Shown here: positions 36,396-45,258 of the stretch, in pieces
How positions within the stretch are numbered: the first letter of the stretch is position 1
Layout: each line of letters starts with the position of its first letter
Assembly (NCBI GenBank): GCA_020721005.1
Contig: DYNP01000001.1
Span: forward strand, 1 to 64,000
Length of the DNA: 64,000 nucleotides
Source of the DNA: Thiomargarita sp.
GTDB lineage: Bacteria > Pseudomonadota > Gammaproteobacteria > Beggiatoales > Beggiatoaceae
Direction of reading: 5' to 3'
The notes under the pieces: model-generated
What the model saw: only the letters and a program-made list of their open reading frames with translations
The model's database searches: none
Told to the model about the DNA's origin: nothing
Translations under genes and position numbers: made by a program

Positions 36396-38609
36396 TTGAA
36401 GATACTAAAAGTAGCTATTCCCGTTCCCATATCTCAACTGTTTGATTATTTACCTCTGCAAGAATCAGATAAATTACAACCTGGAATGCGTCTGTCTGTA
36501 CCTTTTGGTCGTCGCCAACTTTGTGTAGGTTTACTGATGGAAGTGACTGAGCACAGTGATTTGGAACCCAGTAAATTAAAGAAAATTGTCAGCAATTTAG
36601 ATCCCAAACAGCCGTTACTGCCTGCTCCCAGTTTACAACTTTTGCGCTGGGCCAGTCGTTATTATCACTACCCTATAGGAGAAGTGGTCTCCACTGCTTT
36701 ACCCAATTTGCTTAATCAGGGGGAACCGGCTCAGGTGCGTTTCATTCCCGGTTGGAAATTGAGTGAGGCGGGTCAACAGTTGGCGGTGGACAGTTTGCCA
36801 GGTAACGCTGTTCGCCAACGGGAAATTTTAAGCCTGTTACAAAACTATCCACAGGGGTTAAGTCAAGGGAATTTGAGTCACAGTATTGCCAATGTCACTG
36901 CCACTTTACGCACGCTGGAAAAAAAGGGCTGGTTATTGCCACAGTCAATTTCTCCACAGTTGGTAACTTTATCACAGTTCACAGTGGACTCGGAACTCTT
37001 TGATTTTCAGTTAAATAGTTATCAGCAGCAGGCAGTGCAACAGGTACAGTCCCATCTGACTGAATTTTATCCCTGTTTGTTGGATGGAGTGACTGGCAGT
37101 GGGAAAACAGAGGTGTATTTGCAATTGATTCAACGGGTTTTAGAACAAGGACGGCAGGCTTTGATTTTGGTGCCCGAGATTAATTTAACTCCGCAGATGC
37201 TGCAACGTTTTCAACAACGATTTCGTGTGCCCATTGCCATTTTTCATTCCAAGTTGACCGAGCAAGAGCGTTTACACACATGGTTGTTGGCCAGGGAAGG
37301 GGAAGCGCCTATTGTTATTGGCACTCGATCAGCGATATGGACTCCGCTGAAAAATCCCGGTCTCTTTATTGTTGATGAGGAGCATGATACTTCTTATAAA
37401 CAGCAAGATCATTTTCGATATTCGGCTCGAGATGTGGCTGTGGTTCGGGCTCAACAGGCTGGGGTGCCAATTTTATTGGGCAGTGCCACGCCTTCTTTGG
37501 AGAGTCTCTACAATGCTCAGCAACAACGTTATCGATATCTGAGTTTACCAGAGCGGGCGGGTCGAGCAGTCCATCCTCGATATCGAGTGGTGGATATGCG
37601 TAAATTGCCTCAATCTTCACTGGGACTGTCTCCGCAGTTGAAAAAAGCCATCCAGGCTCGTTTGGATCAGGAGCAGCAGGTTCTCTTGTTCATCAATCGA
37701 CGCGGTTATGCACCCATTTTGACTTGTTATGAATGTGGATGGGTGGCCAATTGTGGACAGTGTGATGCTCGTTTAACTTATCATGCTGCCAGCAAAACTT
37801 TGCTTTGTCATCATTGTGGGGCTGTGCAATTGTTGGCGTCGGTTTGTCCGCAATGTCAGCATCCAAAGGTGCATTTAGTTGGATTGGGAACGGAACGTAT
37901 TGAGGAACGTTTACAGTCTCATTTTTCAAAGGTTAAAATTTTGCGTATAGACAGTGACAGTACTCGTGCTAAACAGGCTATGCAGAATATTCTCGAGCAT
38001 ATTCACAGTGGGGAATCGGCAATTTTGGTAGGTACTCAAATGTTGGCGAAGGGACATCATTTTCCCAAAGTTACCTTAGTGGGAATTATCAATCTTGATG
38101 GAGGCTTATATGGGATTGATTTTCGTTCCACGGAACGGATGGCGCAGTTGTTGATTCAAGTGGCGGGACGAGCGGGACGAGCAGATGAGCCGGGAGAAGT
38201 CATTGTGCAAACTCATCATCCGGATCATCCTTTGTTGACTTTGTTGATCCAGCAAGGTTATGGGGCTTTCAGTCAGGCAGCTTTGCAGGAAAGACAACAG
38301 GCTGAGTTGCCACCCTATTCTCATTTGGCCTTGATGCGAGCGGAAGCTGCATCTTTACAAGTGGCACAGGATTTTCTATCTGCAGCTAAGGATCTAGGTA
38401 AAGATTTGGGACCTGGGGAAGTCAATTTTTGGGGACCGGTGCCAGCTCCCATGGAAAAGCGGGCCAATTGGTATCGGGCTCAATTGTTATTACAGGCGGG
38501 GCAGCGAGACAGTTTGTACCGTTTTTTAACGGCTTGGTTGCCAAAGTTATCAAGTGCAACCGCTCAACTTCGTTGGTCTTTGGATGTGGATCCACAGGAT
38601 TTATATTAG
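36396..38609 (+). CDS. priA: Primosomal replication protein PriA
   Basis: Helicase that reloads the replisome at stalled forks. The 737-residue protein starts at TTG (36396), which is unusual; the first residues (ILKVAIPVPISQLFDYLPL) match the family N-terminus, so no later start is credible, and AGG lies 9 nt upstream. It has Walker A (DGVTGSGKTEVYL), DEEH (FIVDEEHDTSYKQQD), GSATPSLES, and the zinc-binding cysteines CYECGWVANCGQCDARLTYH, CHHCG and CPQC. Helicase motifs V-VI follow (GTQMLAKGHHFPKVTLVGI, RTERMAQLLIQVAGRAGR). Ends 125 bp before the convergent membrane protein gene. Confidence 0.96.
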   Translation: MKILKVAIPVPISQLFDYLPLQESDKLQPGMRLSVPFGRRQLCVGLLMEVTEHSDLEPSKLKKIVSNLDPKQPLLPAPSLQLLRWASRYYHYPIGEVVSTALPNLLNQGEPAQVRFIPGWKLSEAGQQLAVDSLPGNAVRQREILSLLQNYPQGLSQGNLSHSIANVTATLRTLEKKGWLLPQSISPQLVTLSQFTVDSELFDFQLNSYQQQAVQQVQSHLTEFYPCLLDGVTGSGKTEVYLQLIQRVLEQGRQALILVPEINLTPQMLQRFQQRFRVPIAIFHSKLTEQERLHTWLLAREGEAPIVIGTRSAIWTPLKNPGLFIVDEEHDTSYKQQDHFRYSARDVAVVRAQQAGVPILLGSATPSLESLYNAQQQRYRYLSLPERAGRAVHPRYRVVDMRKLPQSSLGLSPQLKKAIQARLDQEQQVLLFINRRGYAPILTCYECGWVANCGQCDARLTYHAASKTLLCHHCGAVQLLASVCPQCQHPKVHLVGLGTERIEERLQSHFSKVKILRIDSDSTRAKQAMQNILEHIHSGESAILVGTQMLAKGHHFPKVTLVGIINLDGGLYGIDFRSTERMAQLLIQVAGRAGRADEPGEVIVQTHHPDHPLLTLLIQQGYGAFSQAALQERQQAELPPYSHLALMRAEAASLQVAQDFLSAAKDLGKDLGPGEVNFWGPVPAPMEKRANWYRAQLLLQAGQRDSLYRFLTAWLPKLSSATAQLRWSLDVDPQDLY

Positions 38610-38672
38610 GGACAAGCAAAGAAAGTTGGTTTTGGAAGGGTGAGAATCGGAATGGACAAAATTAGAGAATTT

Positions 38673-38704
38673 TCAGGGGGACTTTATCACAACAGTCCTC
38701 CTGA
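38673..38704. terminator. Hairpin between convergent priA and membrane-protein genes
   Basis: TCAGGGGGACT and AGTCCTCCTGA form an 11-bp stem with one mismatch and a 10-nt loop, in the middle of a convergent gap. Neither side has a strong U tract, so it is a likely but unproved bidirectional transcript end. Confidence 0.5.
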
Positions 38705-38734
38705 ATCAGGATTTGGGACCGATTGTTTTTAATG

Positions 38735-40609
38735 TTAATCTTTGACTACACAGGTCATAAAGCCATCGATCTCGGTGCAAGTTACTGGGGTTTGGGCGTT
38801 GTTTTGAAAATCCGATAGATAATCGGAATGAACGATATAAATGGTGTCGGCTCTGACCTGTCCACTTTGCACTTCATTCAACAGTTGCCGACAGTAATCT
38901 TCAGTTCGCTTCACATCAAAACGGGCCAAGTGGCCTGTGTTGAGAGTTAGACCGTGACGGCCTGCCCAATAAGCAAACGGTTGATAAGGGGCGGCAGGCT
39001 TTCCACAGGCAATGGGGGGAAGCAGGGTGATGTGTTGGTAGCGAGCAGCGGTTTGTTGCCAAAATTTTGATTGTAAGGGATTTTCCCAAACTGGTAAGTT
39101 AGGATTCCAATGCAAGGCTGGATTGTGTCGCACTTGATGATGACTGTAATAAACAGGTGATAGATCAGTCAGTTGAAAAGCAAGTCCCAGTGTCAAAAAT
39201 AATAGGCTGCCTCCTTGAGAATTGCGTTTTATCAAGAGACCGAGGATGAAAAGTAATAGTAAGTAATGGACTGGCCAAAAAAAGCGTCCAGTTGCTCTAA
39301 ACATGTTCAAAACGGATCCAAAGTTTCCTTGGAATTCCACTAAAGTAAGGGAGCCTAAGGTTATTTTATTACTAATTGCAAGTATGAAAAAAAGGAAACT
39401 GGTGATGATCAGGGGAAGAAAATATCTGAAGGTTGTCGGTTGAACAAAACGTTTTTTCAGTTCATATCCTGCCCAAAGTCCCATGATCAGTCCCCCGGCA
39501 CCTAAATAGTTCATGCCTTCATATTGACCTTCAGTTGCAAAGGGAAAGTCTCGAAATAGCAGGGAGCCTGCGCCCATGGAATTTAAGGGGGAAAGTAGGT
39601 TCATGGAATAGTATCCAATGCCAAGTAATTCCATATTTTTTTGATCCAAAATGAAATAGCCGATTTGCCACCAGATGAATAGGGTGGTTAAGCCCAGCAG
39701 GAGCATTGGTAAGAGGGTAGAAGTGAGTTTGGGTTGGCGTTCGATGAGTCCTATTCGAGTGTAAAAAGCCAAGGCCAGTCCCAATACCATGACAGTCAAG
39801 TAGGGGTGAGTGGCAGCACTGAGACTGGTCAAAAGTAACCAACTTTTTAAGTGTAGAGAGGAAAAGGGAGAGCTACTGTTCCAGTTTTTCAGATATAACC
39901 AGAGGGCAGCGAGTAACAGCCAGTGGGCACAGAGGGCCGGATGACCTATACGGTATATGAGAATGGGGGTCAGTAGGAAAAAGAGAATGCCTAAGGTTTG
40001 AAGACGCAAACTTTTGCAAAATTGTCGTAATAATAGGGCGGCAAATATTCCTTGTAAAATGAAGCAGCTGCTGAACCATAGACCGATGTATTGGAAGTCT
40101 GCAGGTAGGAAAGGGGAAAGGGGTTTGAAGAGCAGGGCGAATAGGGGGATGGAGTCTGTGTAACCAATAGAAGTACCTATAGGATACCAAAAACCAGTAA
40201 TTTTTCCCAAGGGGAATTGCCAATTTTCGTGTCTAAAAATATGCCAGCCCAAAAATTGCCATTCCCAGTCACCTCTCATCAACCATGGGATTTGGGTGGG
40301 GTCAACCATCTTGAGACCAAGGAGGTTGATAAAAACCAGCAGGCCAAGGCTTGCTCCCAATAGAATGGAGTGGAATGGTCCCGAGGGGAATGCTCGGTTT
40401 TCTGTGAGCAGCAGCGCACCTATCAGGGAGATCAATAGACAGGTGCTGAGATTTTCTAGCCAAGCGTATTGATCAAGTCCGGGAGAGATGGGAAAAAGGG
40501 TGCAAATTCCAATCGATAGGAGAAGCGAGGTTAACAGGGTGAGAATTGATCGGTAGGTATGGGGGGCTGAGTTTTTCAAATGATTGGTAATTTGGAAAAA
40601 ATTGGGCAT
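38735..40609 (-). CDS. Multi-pass membrane protein, DUF6311-like
   Basis: A 624-residue protein with about 11-13 hydrophobic helices and a roughly 130-residue C-terminal soluble domain. Near residue 120 the pattern WQFLGWHIFRHENWQFPLG, then PIGTSIGYTDSIPLFAL, resembles the DUF6311 family, a GT-C-like membrane fold of probable polyprenol-linked glycosyltransferases. The Asp in YTDSIP would fit a catalytic or metal site in GT-C enzymes. The C-terminal domain contains four Cys residues. Function is inferred from fold resemblance only. The ATG lies directly at the 5' end of a long unannotated gap. Confidence 0.65.
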   Translation of the reverse strand: MPNFFQITNHLKNSAPHTYRSILTLLTSLLLSIGICTLFPISPGLDQYAWLENLSTCLLISLIGALLLTENRAFPSGPFHSILLGASLGLLVFINLLGLKMVDPTQIPWLMRGDWEWQFLGWHIFRHENWQFPLGKITGFWYPIGTSIGYTDSIPLFALLFKPLSPFLPADFQYIGLWFSSCFILQGIFAALLLRQFCKSLRLQTLGILFFLLTPILIYRIGHPALCAHWLLLAALWLYLKNWNSSSPFSSLHLKSWLLLTSLSAATHPYLTVMVLGLALAFYTRIGLIERQPKLTSTLLPMLLLGLTTLFIWWQIGYFILDQKNMELLGIGYYSMNLLSPLNSMGAGSLLFRDFPFATEGQYEGMNYLGAGGLIMGLWAGYELKKRFVQPTTFRYFLPLIITSFLFFILAISNKITLGSLTLVEFQGNFGSVLNMFRATGRFFWPVHYLLLLFILGLLIKRNSQGGSLLFLTLGLAFQLTDLSPVYYSHHQVRHNPALHWNPNLPVWENPLQSKFWQQTAARYQHITLLPPIACGKPAAPYQPFAYWAGRHGLTLNTGHLARFDVKRTEDYCRQLLNEVQSGQVRADTIYIVHSDYLSDFQNNAQTPVTCTEIDGFMTCVVKD

Positions 40610-41089
40610 ATAAAAGTGATTTGGGTTGGGAGTTTTTTAGGGAATGGGACAGTGAATTTGCTTTCGGGTAAGAGCGAAAAAGCCACTCTTTGCGCCTCCT
40701 TTTTAAAGAGGGATTTAGGTGGTTTAACAGTTCTCGTTCTTATCAATTATGTAGCAAAATGGTGGGCAATAAGCAGCAGTTGCTCATTCTATTTTGGTTG
40801 TAATATTAGGGTGGGTCCCATGTATTTTTTTCAAGGTGACGATGTTAGAGAATGGTACCTGGAACACACAAATTCTACGCTTTTTAGTTGATAATAAAGC
40901 AAAATAGAATCCTTTTATAGGTACAGTTAGTAGATATTTAGGACTGTCTATTTCAATATCAATTTTTGACCAGGACAGTTAAATCATCGATACTTGCTAC
41001 AAACTTCACTGAGAAAAGGAGAATTGTTAAAGGTATTAAATAGTGAAATATTTGGCAATAGGACAGGTTTGCTTTGGACTGACCAGAGA
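40610..41089. other. Intergenic region, 480 bp, no gene recognised
   Basis: An AT-rich stretch between two minus-strand genes. The open frame at 40580-40891 on the plus strand has no credible protein features. A short CCTCCTTTTTAAAGAGG hairpin near 40699 is the only structure I noticed. It presumably contains the promoter of the DUF6311-like gene. Confidence 0.35.
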
Positions 41090-41563
41090 CTAGTTACGAC
41101 AAATTAACAGGTTGTGTTTTTGTTCGACTTGAGTAAAAAATCTTTTAAGTACAGGAATATACAACTGAGTTTTCCAATTGCGTTGCCAGCAACCCGTTTT
41201 GCTGGTTTGGGCAATGCCACTTTTATTGCCTTCGTAAATAGTAAAATAACAGGGAACTTGATAGGCAGCACAGAGGGCAATGGTGTTGCGCAAGGCTTGA
41301 CCTTCGTCAATGACATTGAGCACATTATTACATAAAATGAGTTGGGGGCGACAGGCTAGGGCTTGAGCATTCTCTTGGGGACTGCGATTGTATTTATCGT
41401 AGACATGATAGTTGATTTTCAATTGTTCGGCATGTTGTTTGTTGGCTTGGAATTTTCCACCCCCAATATCGAGAATTGTATATCCACTTAAATAGGGCAA
41501 AAGGTTTTTGATGAGCGGATTGATTTGATTGAGACTGGTGGTGGCGCTGGTATTTTTTTGCAT
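41090..41563 (-). CDS. Small class I methyltransferase-like protein
   Basis: The ATG at 41563 gives a 157-residue protein beginning MQKNTSATTSLNQ. It contains an AdoMet-binding-like motif I, TILDIGGGKFQ, followed 20 residues later by an acidic YHVYDKYNR (motif II-like) and LILCNNVLNVI (motif IV-like). The residue count after motif IV is short, so only part of a Rossmann methyltransferase fold may be present. A longer frame to 41647 would overlap the upstream gene, whose stop is 11 bp before this start. Substrate unknown. The gene forms a pair with the lipoprotein gene. Confidence 0.6.
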   Translation of the reverse strand: MQKNTSATTSLNQINPLIKNLLPYLSGYTILDIGGGKFQANKQHAEQLKINYHVYDKYNRSPQENAQALACRPQLILCNNVLNVIDEGQALRNTIALCAAYQVPCYFTIYEGNKSGIAQTSKTGCWQRNWKTQLYIPVLKRFFTQVEQKHNLLICRN

Positions 41564-41573
41564 AATCAGCAAA

Positions 41574-41927
41574 TTACAATATAAAACTAAAGAGAACGAG
41601 AGCAGCGATACCAAGGCTGGTGTATATGGAAGGGGCAGTGTCTTCATTAATAGGAATGCTGATTTTTCCCAGGGTGAGACTTTGTTTTTCGATTTTACTG
41701 ATGTGGCTGAAGGGAATGGTATGTTGGGGACCTATCAAAACATCCGGAGTAATTTTGAGGAGTTCAAGTGAGGTAATGTTACCATCAAAGGTGTGAACGA
41801 CAAGAGTGTCGCCTATTTGAAAATGTTGTTCGACTTGTTGGGGCAGGGGTTCAATACGCGTTGTAGTGGCGCAGGCGACGGTGTAGAATAGCAGGGTCAA
41901 GATGAGCAGTGGGTATCGGGGGGTCAT
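41574..41927 (-). CDS. Small lipoprotein with C-terminal membrane segment
   Basis: A 117-residue protein with a lipoprotein signal (LLFYTVACATT), a short beta-rich domain (FQIGDTLVVHTFDGNITSLELLKITPDVLIG) and a hydrophobic C-terminus (YTSLGIAALVLFSFIL). An exported protein anchored at both ends is unusual; the hydrophobic end may pack against the membrane. No family recognised. It is 11 bp upstream of the methyltransferase-like gene on the minus strand. Confidence 0.6.
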   Translation of the reverse strand: MTPRYPLLILTLLFYTVACATTTRIEPLPQQVEQHFQIGDTLVVHTFDGNITSLELLKITPDVLIGPQHTIPFSHISKIEKQSLTLGKISIPINEDTAPSIYTSLGIAALVLFSFIL

Positions 41928-42064
41928 GGTGAGTGTGTATTAGAGGTGGATGAGGAGCATGAGAATGGAAAGGAGAGGGTTTTCCCTCTTCGAGATGAAA
42001 TCTCCCCAGCTTAGAGGGAGATTTTTGTTCGCGAAGAGGAAAAGGTTACAGTTGCTAACTGGGG

Positions 42065-43726
42065 TTAGTGTTTGGCAGCACCTTCTGCACCAATGCCAGT
42101 TTGACAGCGCACGTCTTGAGCTTCAAAGGCTGCACGGTCTTGTTGGGCACGGGGGCTGTTGTCGGTAATGGAGAATAACCAGATACCGATGAAGGCCACG
42201 CTGACTGAGATAAGGGCGGGGTGTTTGGAGCCAAAGAGGGCTTGGGGGTTGCCAAGAATGTCTACCCAAACAGTGGGACCAATGATGACGAGAATGATTG
42301 CAGTGCTAAGTCCCAATAGCCCACCTATCAAAGCGCCCCGGGTGGAGAGTTTTGACCAAAACATGGAGAGGAATAAGACTGGAAAGTTGGCACTGGCAGC
42401 AATGGCAAAGGCCAATCCCACCATAAAGGCAATGTTTTGTTTTTCAAAGGCGATACCAAGGCCTATGGCAATGAAACCTAAAAACACGGTGGCAATTTTG
42501 GAAATTTTCATTTCTTGAATTTCGTTGATTTGACCGCGTTTGATAACACTGGCATAAAGGTCATGAGAGACCGCTGAAGCACCGGCTAAGGTGAGTCCCG
42601 AAACGACTGCGAGAATGGTGGCAAAGGCGACCGCAGAGATAAAGCCCAGGAAGATGTTGCCACCTATAGCATGGGAAAGGTGAATGGCGGCCATGTTGTT
42701 GCCACCGAGCAGTCCACCGTCTGCATTGAGGTAGGCAGGATTTTTGGAGATGAGAATGATAGCTCCAAAGCCGATGATAAAGGTGAGAATGTAGAAATAG
42801 CCAATGAATCCAGTGGCATAAAAGACAGATTTACGGGCTGCTTTGGCATCGGCAACGGTGAAAAAGCGCATGAGAATGTGAGGAAGTCCAGCTGTTCCCA
42901 ACATGAGAGCGAGACCTAAAGAGATGGCGTCAAACCAGTTGGTGACGAGTCCTCCAGGAGCCATGATGTTTTCACCTGAGATGTCAACGGCGGTTTGGAA
43001 CATGGTTTCAAAACTGAAGTCAAAGTGGTAGAGGGCGCCAAGGGCAATAAAGGTTGCTCCGGAGAGCAGCAGTACTGCTTTGATGATTTGGACCCAGGTG
43101 GTGGCCAACATACCTCCAAAAGTGACATAAAGGATCATGAGCACGCCTACAATGGCCACTGCTAATTCGTAGGGAAGACCAAAGAGGAGTTGAATGAGTT
43201 GTCCAGCACCCACCATTTGGGCAATCAGGTACAAAATCACGGTAGCTAAGGCGCCTAAAGCAGATAGGGTTCGAATTGGGGTTTGGGAGAGTCGATAAGA
43301 AGCGACGTCAGCAAAGGTATATTTACCAAGATTACGGAGTCTTTCTGCGACTAAGAAGAGGATGACAGGCCAACCAACTAGGAAGCCAATGGAGTAGATA
43401 AGACCGTCGTAGCCACTTTTATACACGAGGGCAGATATTCCTAAGAATGAGGCTGCGGACATGTAGTCACCCGCAATGGCAAGACCATTTTGGAGTCCAG
43501 TGATTCCTCCGCCTGCAGTGTAGAAATCTTTGGCAGTTTTGGTGCGTTGAGCTGCCCAGTAGGTGATCCCTAAAGTAGCGGCTACGAAAAGTAAAAACAT
43601 GACAATGGCAGCCATGTTAAGAGGTTGCTTAGTTACTTCCCCTTCTAAAGCTCCCCCAGCAGCAAAGAGGCCACTGGCAGCAAAGAGGGTGGTGAAAGCT
43701 GCCCACCATAAAAAGTGTTTATTCAT
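42065..43726 (-). CDS. actP: Cation/acetate symporter
   Basis: Sodium-solute symporter (SSS family) importing acetate and glycolate with Na+. The 553-residue protein has a signal-like N-terminus, 13 helices and the family blocks [60 protein letters not shown] and [16 protein letters not shown]. Its ATG overlaps the upstream yjcH stop by 4 bp. No acs gene is adjacent, unlike the E. coli acs-yjcH-actP operon. Confidence 0.95.
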   Translation of the reverse strand: MNKHFLWWAAFTTLFAASGLFAAGGALEGEVTKQPLNMAAIVMFLLFVAATLGITYWAAQRTKTAKDFYTAGGGITGLQNGLAIAGDYMSAASFLGISALVYKSGYDGLIYSIGFLVGWPVILFLVAERLRNLGKYTFADVASYRLSQTPIRTLSALGALATVILYLIAQMVGAGQLIQLLFGLPYELAVAIVGVLMILYVTFGGMLATTWVQIIKAVLLLSGATFIALGALYHFDFSFETMFQTAVDISGENIMAPGGLVTNWFDAISLGLALMLGTAGLPHILMRFFTVADAKAARKSVFYATGFIGYFYILTFIIGFGAIILISKNPAYLNADGGLLGGNNMAAIHLSHAIGGNIFLGFISAVAFATILAVVSGLTLAGASAVSHDLYASVIKRGQINEIQEMKISKIATVFLGFIAIGLGIAFEKQNIAFMVGLAFAIAASANFPVLFLSMFWSKLSTRGALIGGLLGLSTAIILVIIGPTVWVDILGNPQALFGSKHPALISVSVAFIGIWLFSITDNSPRAQQDRAAFEAQDVRCQTGIGAEGAAKH

Positions 43727-44034
43727 GATTTCAATTCCTCCTTGATTTGGTTGGTCAGTGTGTCAAATTCACCGTTGGCCCGCCATACGTAAATGCCTGT
43801 CAATAGGAAGGCGCTCAGGATGATCAAGACCCCAATAGGAATCCCAATGGTGATGATTGAATCTGGGCTGATTTTGGTGGCGAGCAGTTGGGGGTTGAAG
43901 GCAATGACTAAGATAAAGGCGTAGTAGATGATGAGCATGATAATGGACAGGATCCAGGAGAAGCTTGTTCTTTTGGAGACCAGTTCATGATATTTGGGGT
44001 TATTCTTAATTTTTTCAACAACATCTGCTTGCAT
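43723..44034 (-). CDS. yjcH: DUF485 membrane protein YjcH
   Basis: A 103-residue protein with two membrane helices ([25 protein letters not shown] and [24 protein letters not shown]) and the DUF485 start [19 protein letters not shown]. It is the usual companion of ActP and is translationally coupled to it. Its exact role in acetate uptake is not known. Confidence 0.93.
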   Translation of the reverse strand: MQADVVEKIKNNPKYHELVSKRTSFSWILSIIMLIIYYAFILVIAFNPQLLATKISPDSIITIGIPIGVLIILSAFLLTGIYVWRANGEFDTLTNQIKEELKS

Positions 44035-44079
44035 CTTAAAGACTCCTAGATGGGTTTGAGTAAGTTGAGTAGCAATGAA

Positions 44080-44463
44080 CTAATCAAGAGAAATTATAGT
44101 CCGCTGATTAGAGTAAAGCAGAAGAGCAACCGCATCTGTCCTTTGGTTTTCAGGAATATAGATGGGTTGTCTTTGCGGCAAAACTAAAAAATAACAACTG
44201 CCTTCTCGCACTGTCCTTGTGCTTTTTAAATCAGATTTCACTTTTTTAGAGAGGTGAAATTCCAATTTAAAATCCTGACGGCTGAGTACAAAATTTTGGT
44301 TTAATGGGTGTGCATCAGAACCAAAACTTTGAATCGGATCACGCTTTTTCCGAAACTGAATTCGCTGAAATTCACCGGTTTTTTTGTATTTCAACCTGGT
44401 GTTTTTCACTGCTCCATAGGCTTCGGATATCGCATGTTCACGAATGCTTTGTGGATATTCCAT
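44080..44463 (-). pseudogene. Fragment of an IS200/IS605-type TnpB
   Basis: The 127-residue frame contains IREHAISEAYGAVKNTRLKY followed by IQFRKKRDPIQSF, a pattern typical of the middle N-terminal part of TnpB. It ends with TIISLD followed directly by a stop, where intact TnpB continues ISLDPGVRTF with the first RuvC Asp. Both the N-terminal DNA-binding part and the whole RuvC nuclease are missing, so it is a dead relic. No TnpA or element ends are visible nearby. Confidence 0.72.
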
Positions 44464-44621
44464 TGCTCATTCTAGGATGATTGGATAATTTTTTCAAAAT
44501 TTTCGTATCGGTCGTCAAAAAATAGTCAACATGAACTATGATTGCTGAAGCGACATGCAACTGTCAAGATAAATTCTCATATTCGCTCAATTTTCTCTTT
44601 CCACTATCGCAATTTCTTTAT

Positions 44622-45161
44622 CTAAAAATCATCTTCATCTAAGATTAGATTTTTATAGTCATTATAACCTTTAAATTGTTTCTGCAATAACTCTCGTCCT
44701 TGTTTTTCTAGCATTGAATGGAAACTAGAAAAGGGGTAGTCACGTAGATTTTGAACGTAACCGTGTTTTATAGGATTATTGAACAAATAATTTAAACGAA
44801 TCAAGTAGTCTTTTTCGTTGCGTGGACAATAATCCCAATAGTTCCACCAAATTCGTTGTTTAGTTTGGGTAGCTTGTTTGATATAGTAACCGCTGATACT
44901 ATGAATCTGTCTCATGATTTCCGATAAATGCTTCCCTTCACGACTTCTTCCTAAAAGATGGTAATGATTGTCCAAAATAACCCAGTGGTGTAACTCCCAT
45001 TGATATCTTTTAAAGGCTAGGTTGATGTAATTTAGCAATAATTCTTTTAGCTGGGAACTTCGTAGTAAAGGACTTTTTTGATAGATGGTCGCAGTAATAA
45101 AATAGGACGTGTCATCCATAAAAATATGAATTGGATTGTGTAATTTATTTGTTTTTTGCAT
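44622..45161 (-). CDS. REP-associated tyrosine transposase (RAYT, Y1 family)
   Basis: A 179-residue single-domain Y1 transposase. The HuH motif is HYH in LDNHYHLLGR and the nucleophilic Tyr is in NYLFNNPIKHGYV, with the usual downstream WxxYPFSSF-like DYPFSSF block. RAYTs nick and rejoin single strands at REP palindromes and are believed to spread them. Two REP-like hairpins lie directly upstream of the gene start (45173-45258), the normal RAYT arrangement. This is an intact, likely functional copy. The palindromes inside the neighbouring methylase gene could be its products only if they share sequence with its hairpins, which is not evident. Confidence 0.9.
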   Translation of the reverse strand: MQKTNKLHNPIHIFMDDTSYFITATIYQKSPLLRSSQLKELLLNYINLAFKRYQWELHHWVILDNHYHLLGRSREGKHLSEIMRQIHSISGYYIKQATQTKQRIWWNYWDYCPRNEKDYLIRLNYLFNNPIKHGYVQNLRDYPFSSFHSMLEKQGRELLQKQFKGYNDYKNLILDEDDF

Positions 45162-45172
45162 ATTTGTACCAA

Positions 45173-45258
45173 AAAACGGCTGAAGCCGTTTTATTCCTCC
45201 AATTGAATGTTCTTCAACAAGAATGCTTCAGCAGGAATGTAACGGCTTTAGCCGTTAC
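45173..45258. repeat. Pair of REP-like hairpins beside the RAYT gene
   Basis: The first hairpin is AAAACGGCTGAAGCCGTTTT (45173-45192) and the second GTAACGGCTTTAGCCGTTAC (45239-45258), both with an ACGGCT..AGCCGT core; a TTCAACAAGAATGCTTCAGCAGGAAT segment separates them. Two REPs in opposing or matched orientation next to a Y1 transposase form a BIME-like unit. The second hairpin includes the TAA stop codon (45255-45257) of the convergent methylase gene. The core resembles the GGCTTTAGCC palindromes at 26.6 kb. Confidence 0.8.

Noticed and set aside
40580-40891. Plus-strand frame of 103 codons
   Set aside because: Overlaps the start of the DUF6311-like gene on the other strand, has poor composition for a protein and no start signal.
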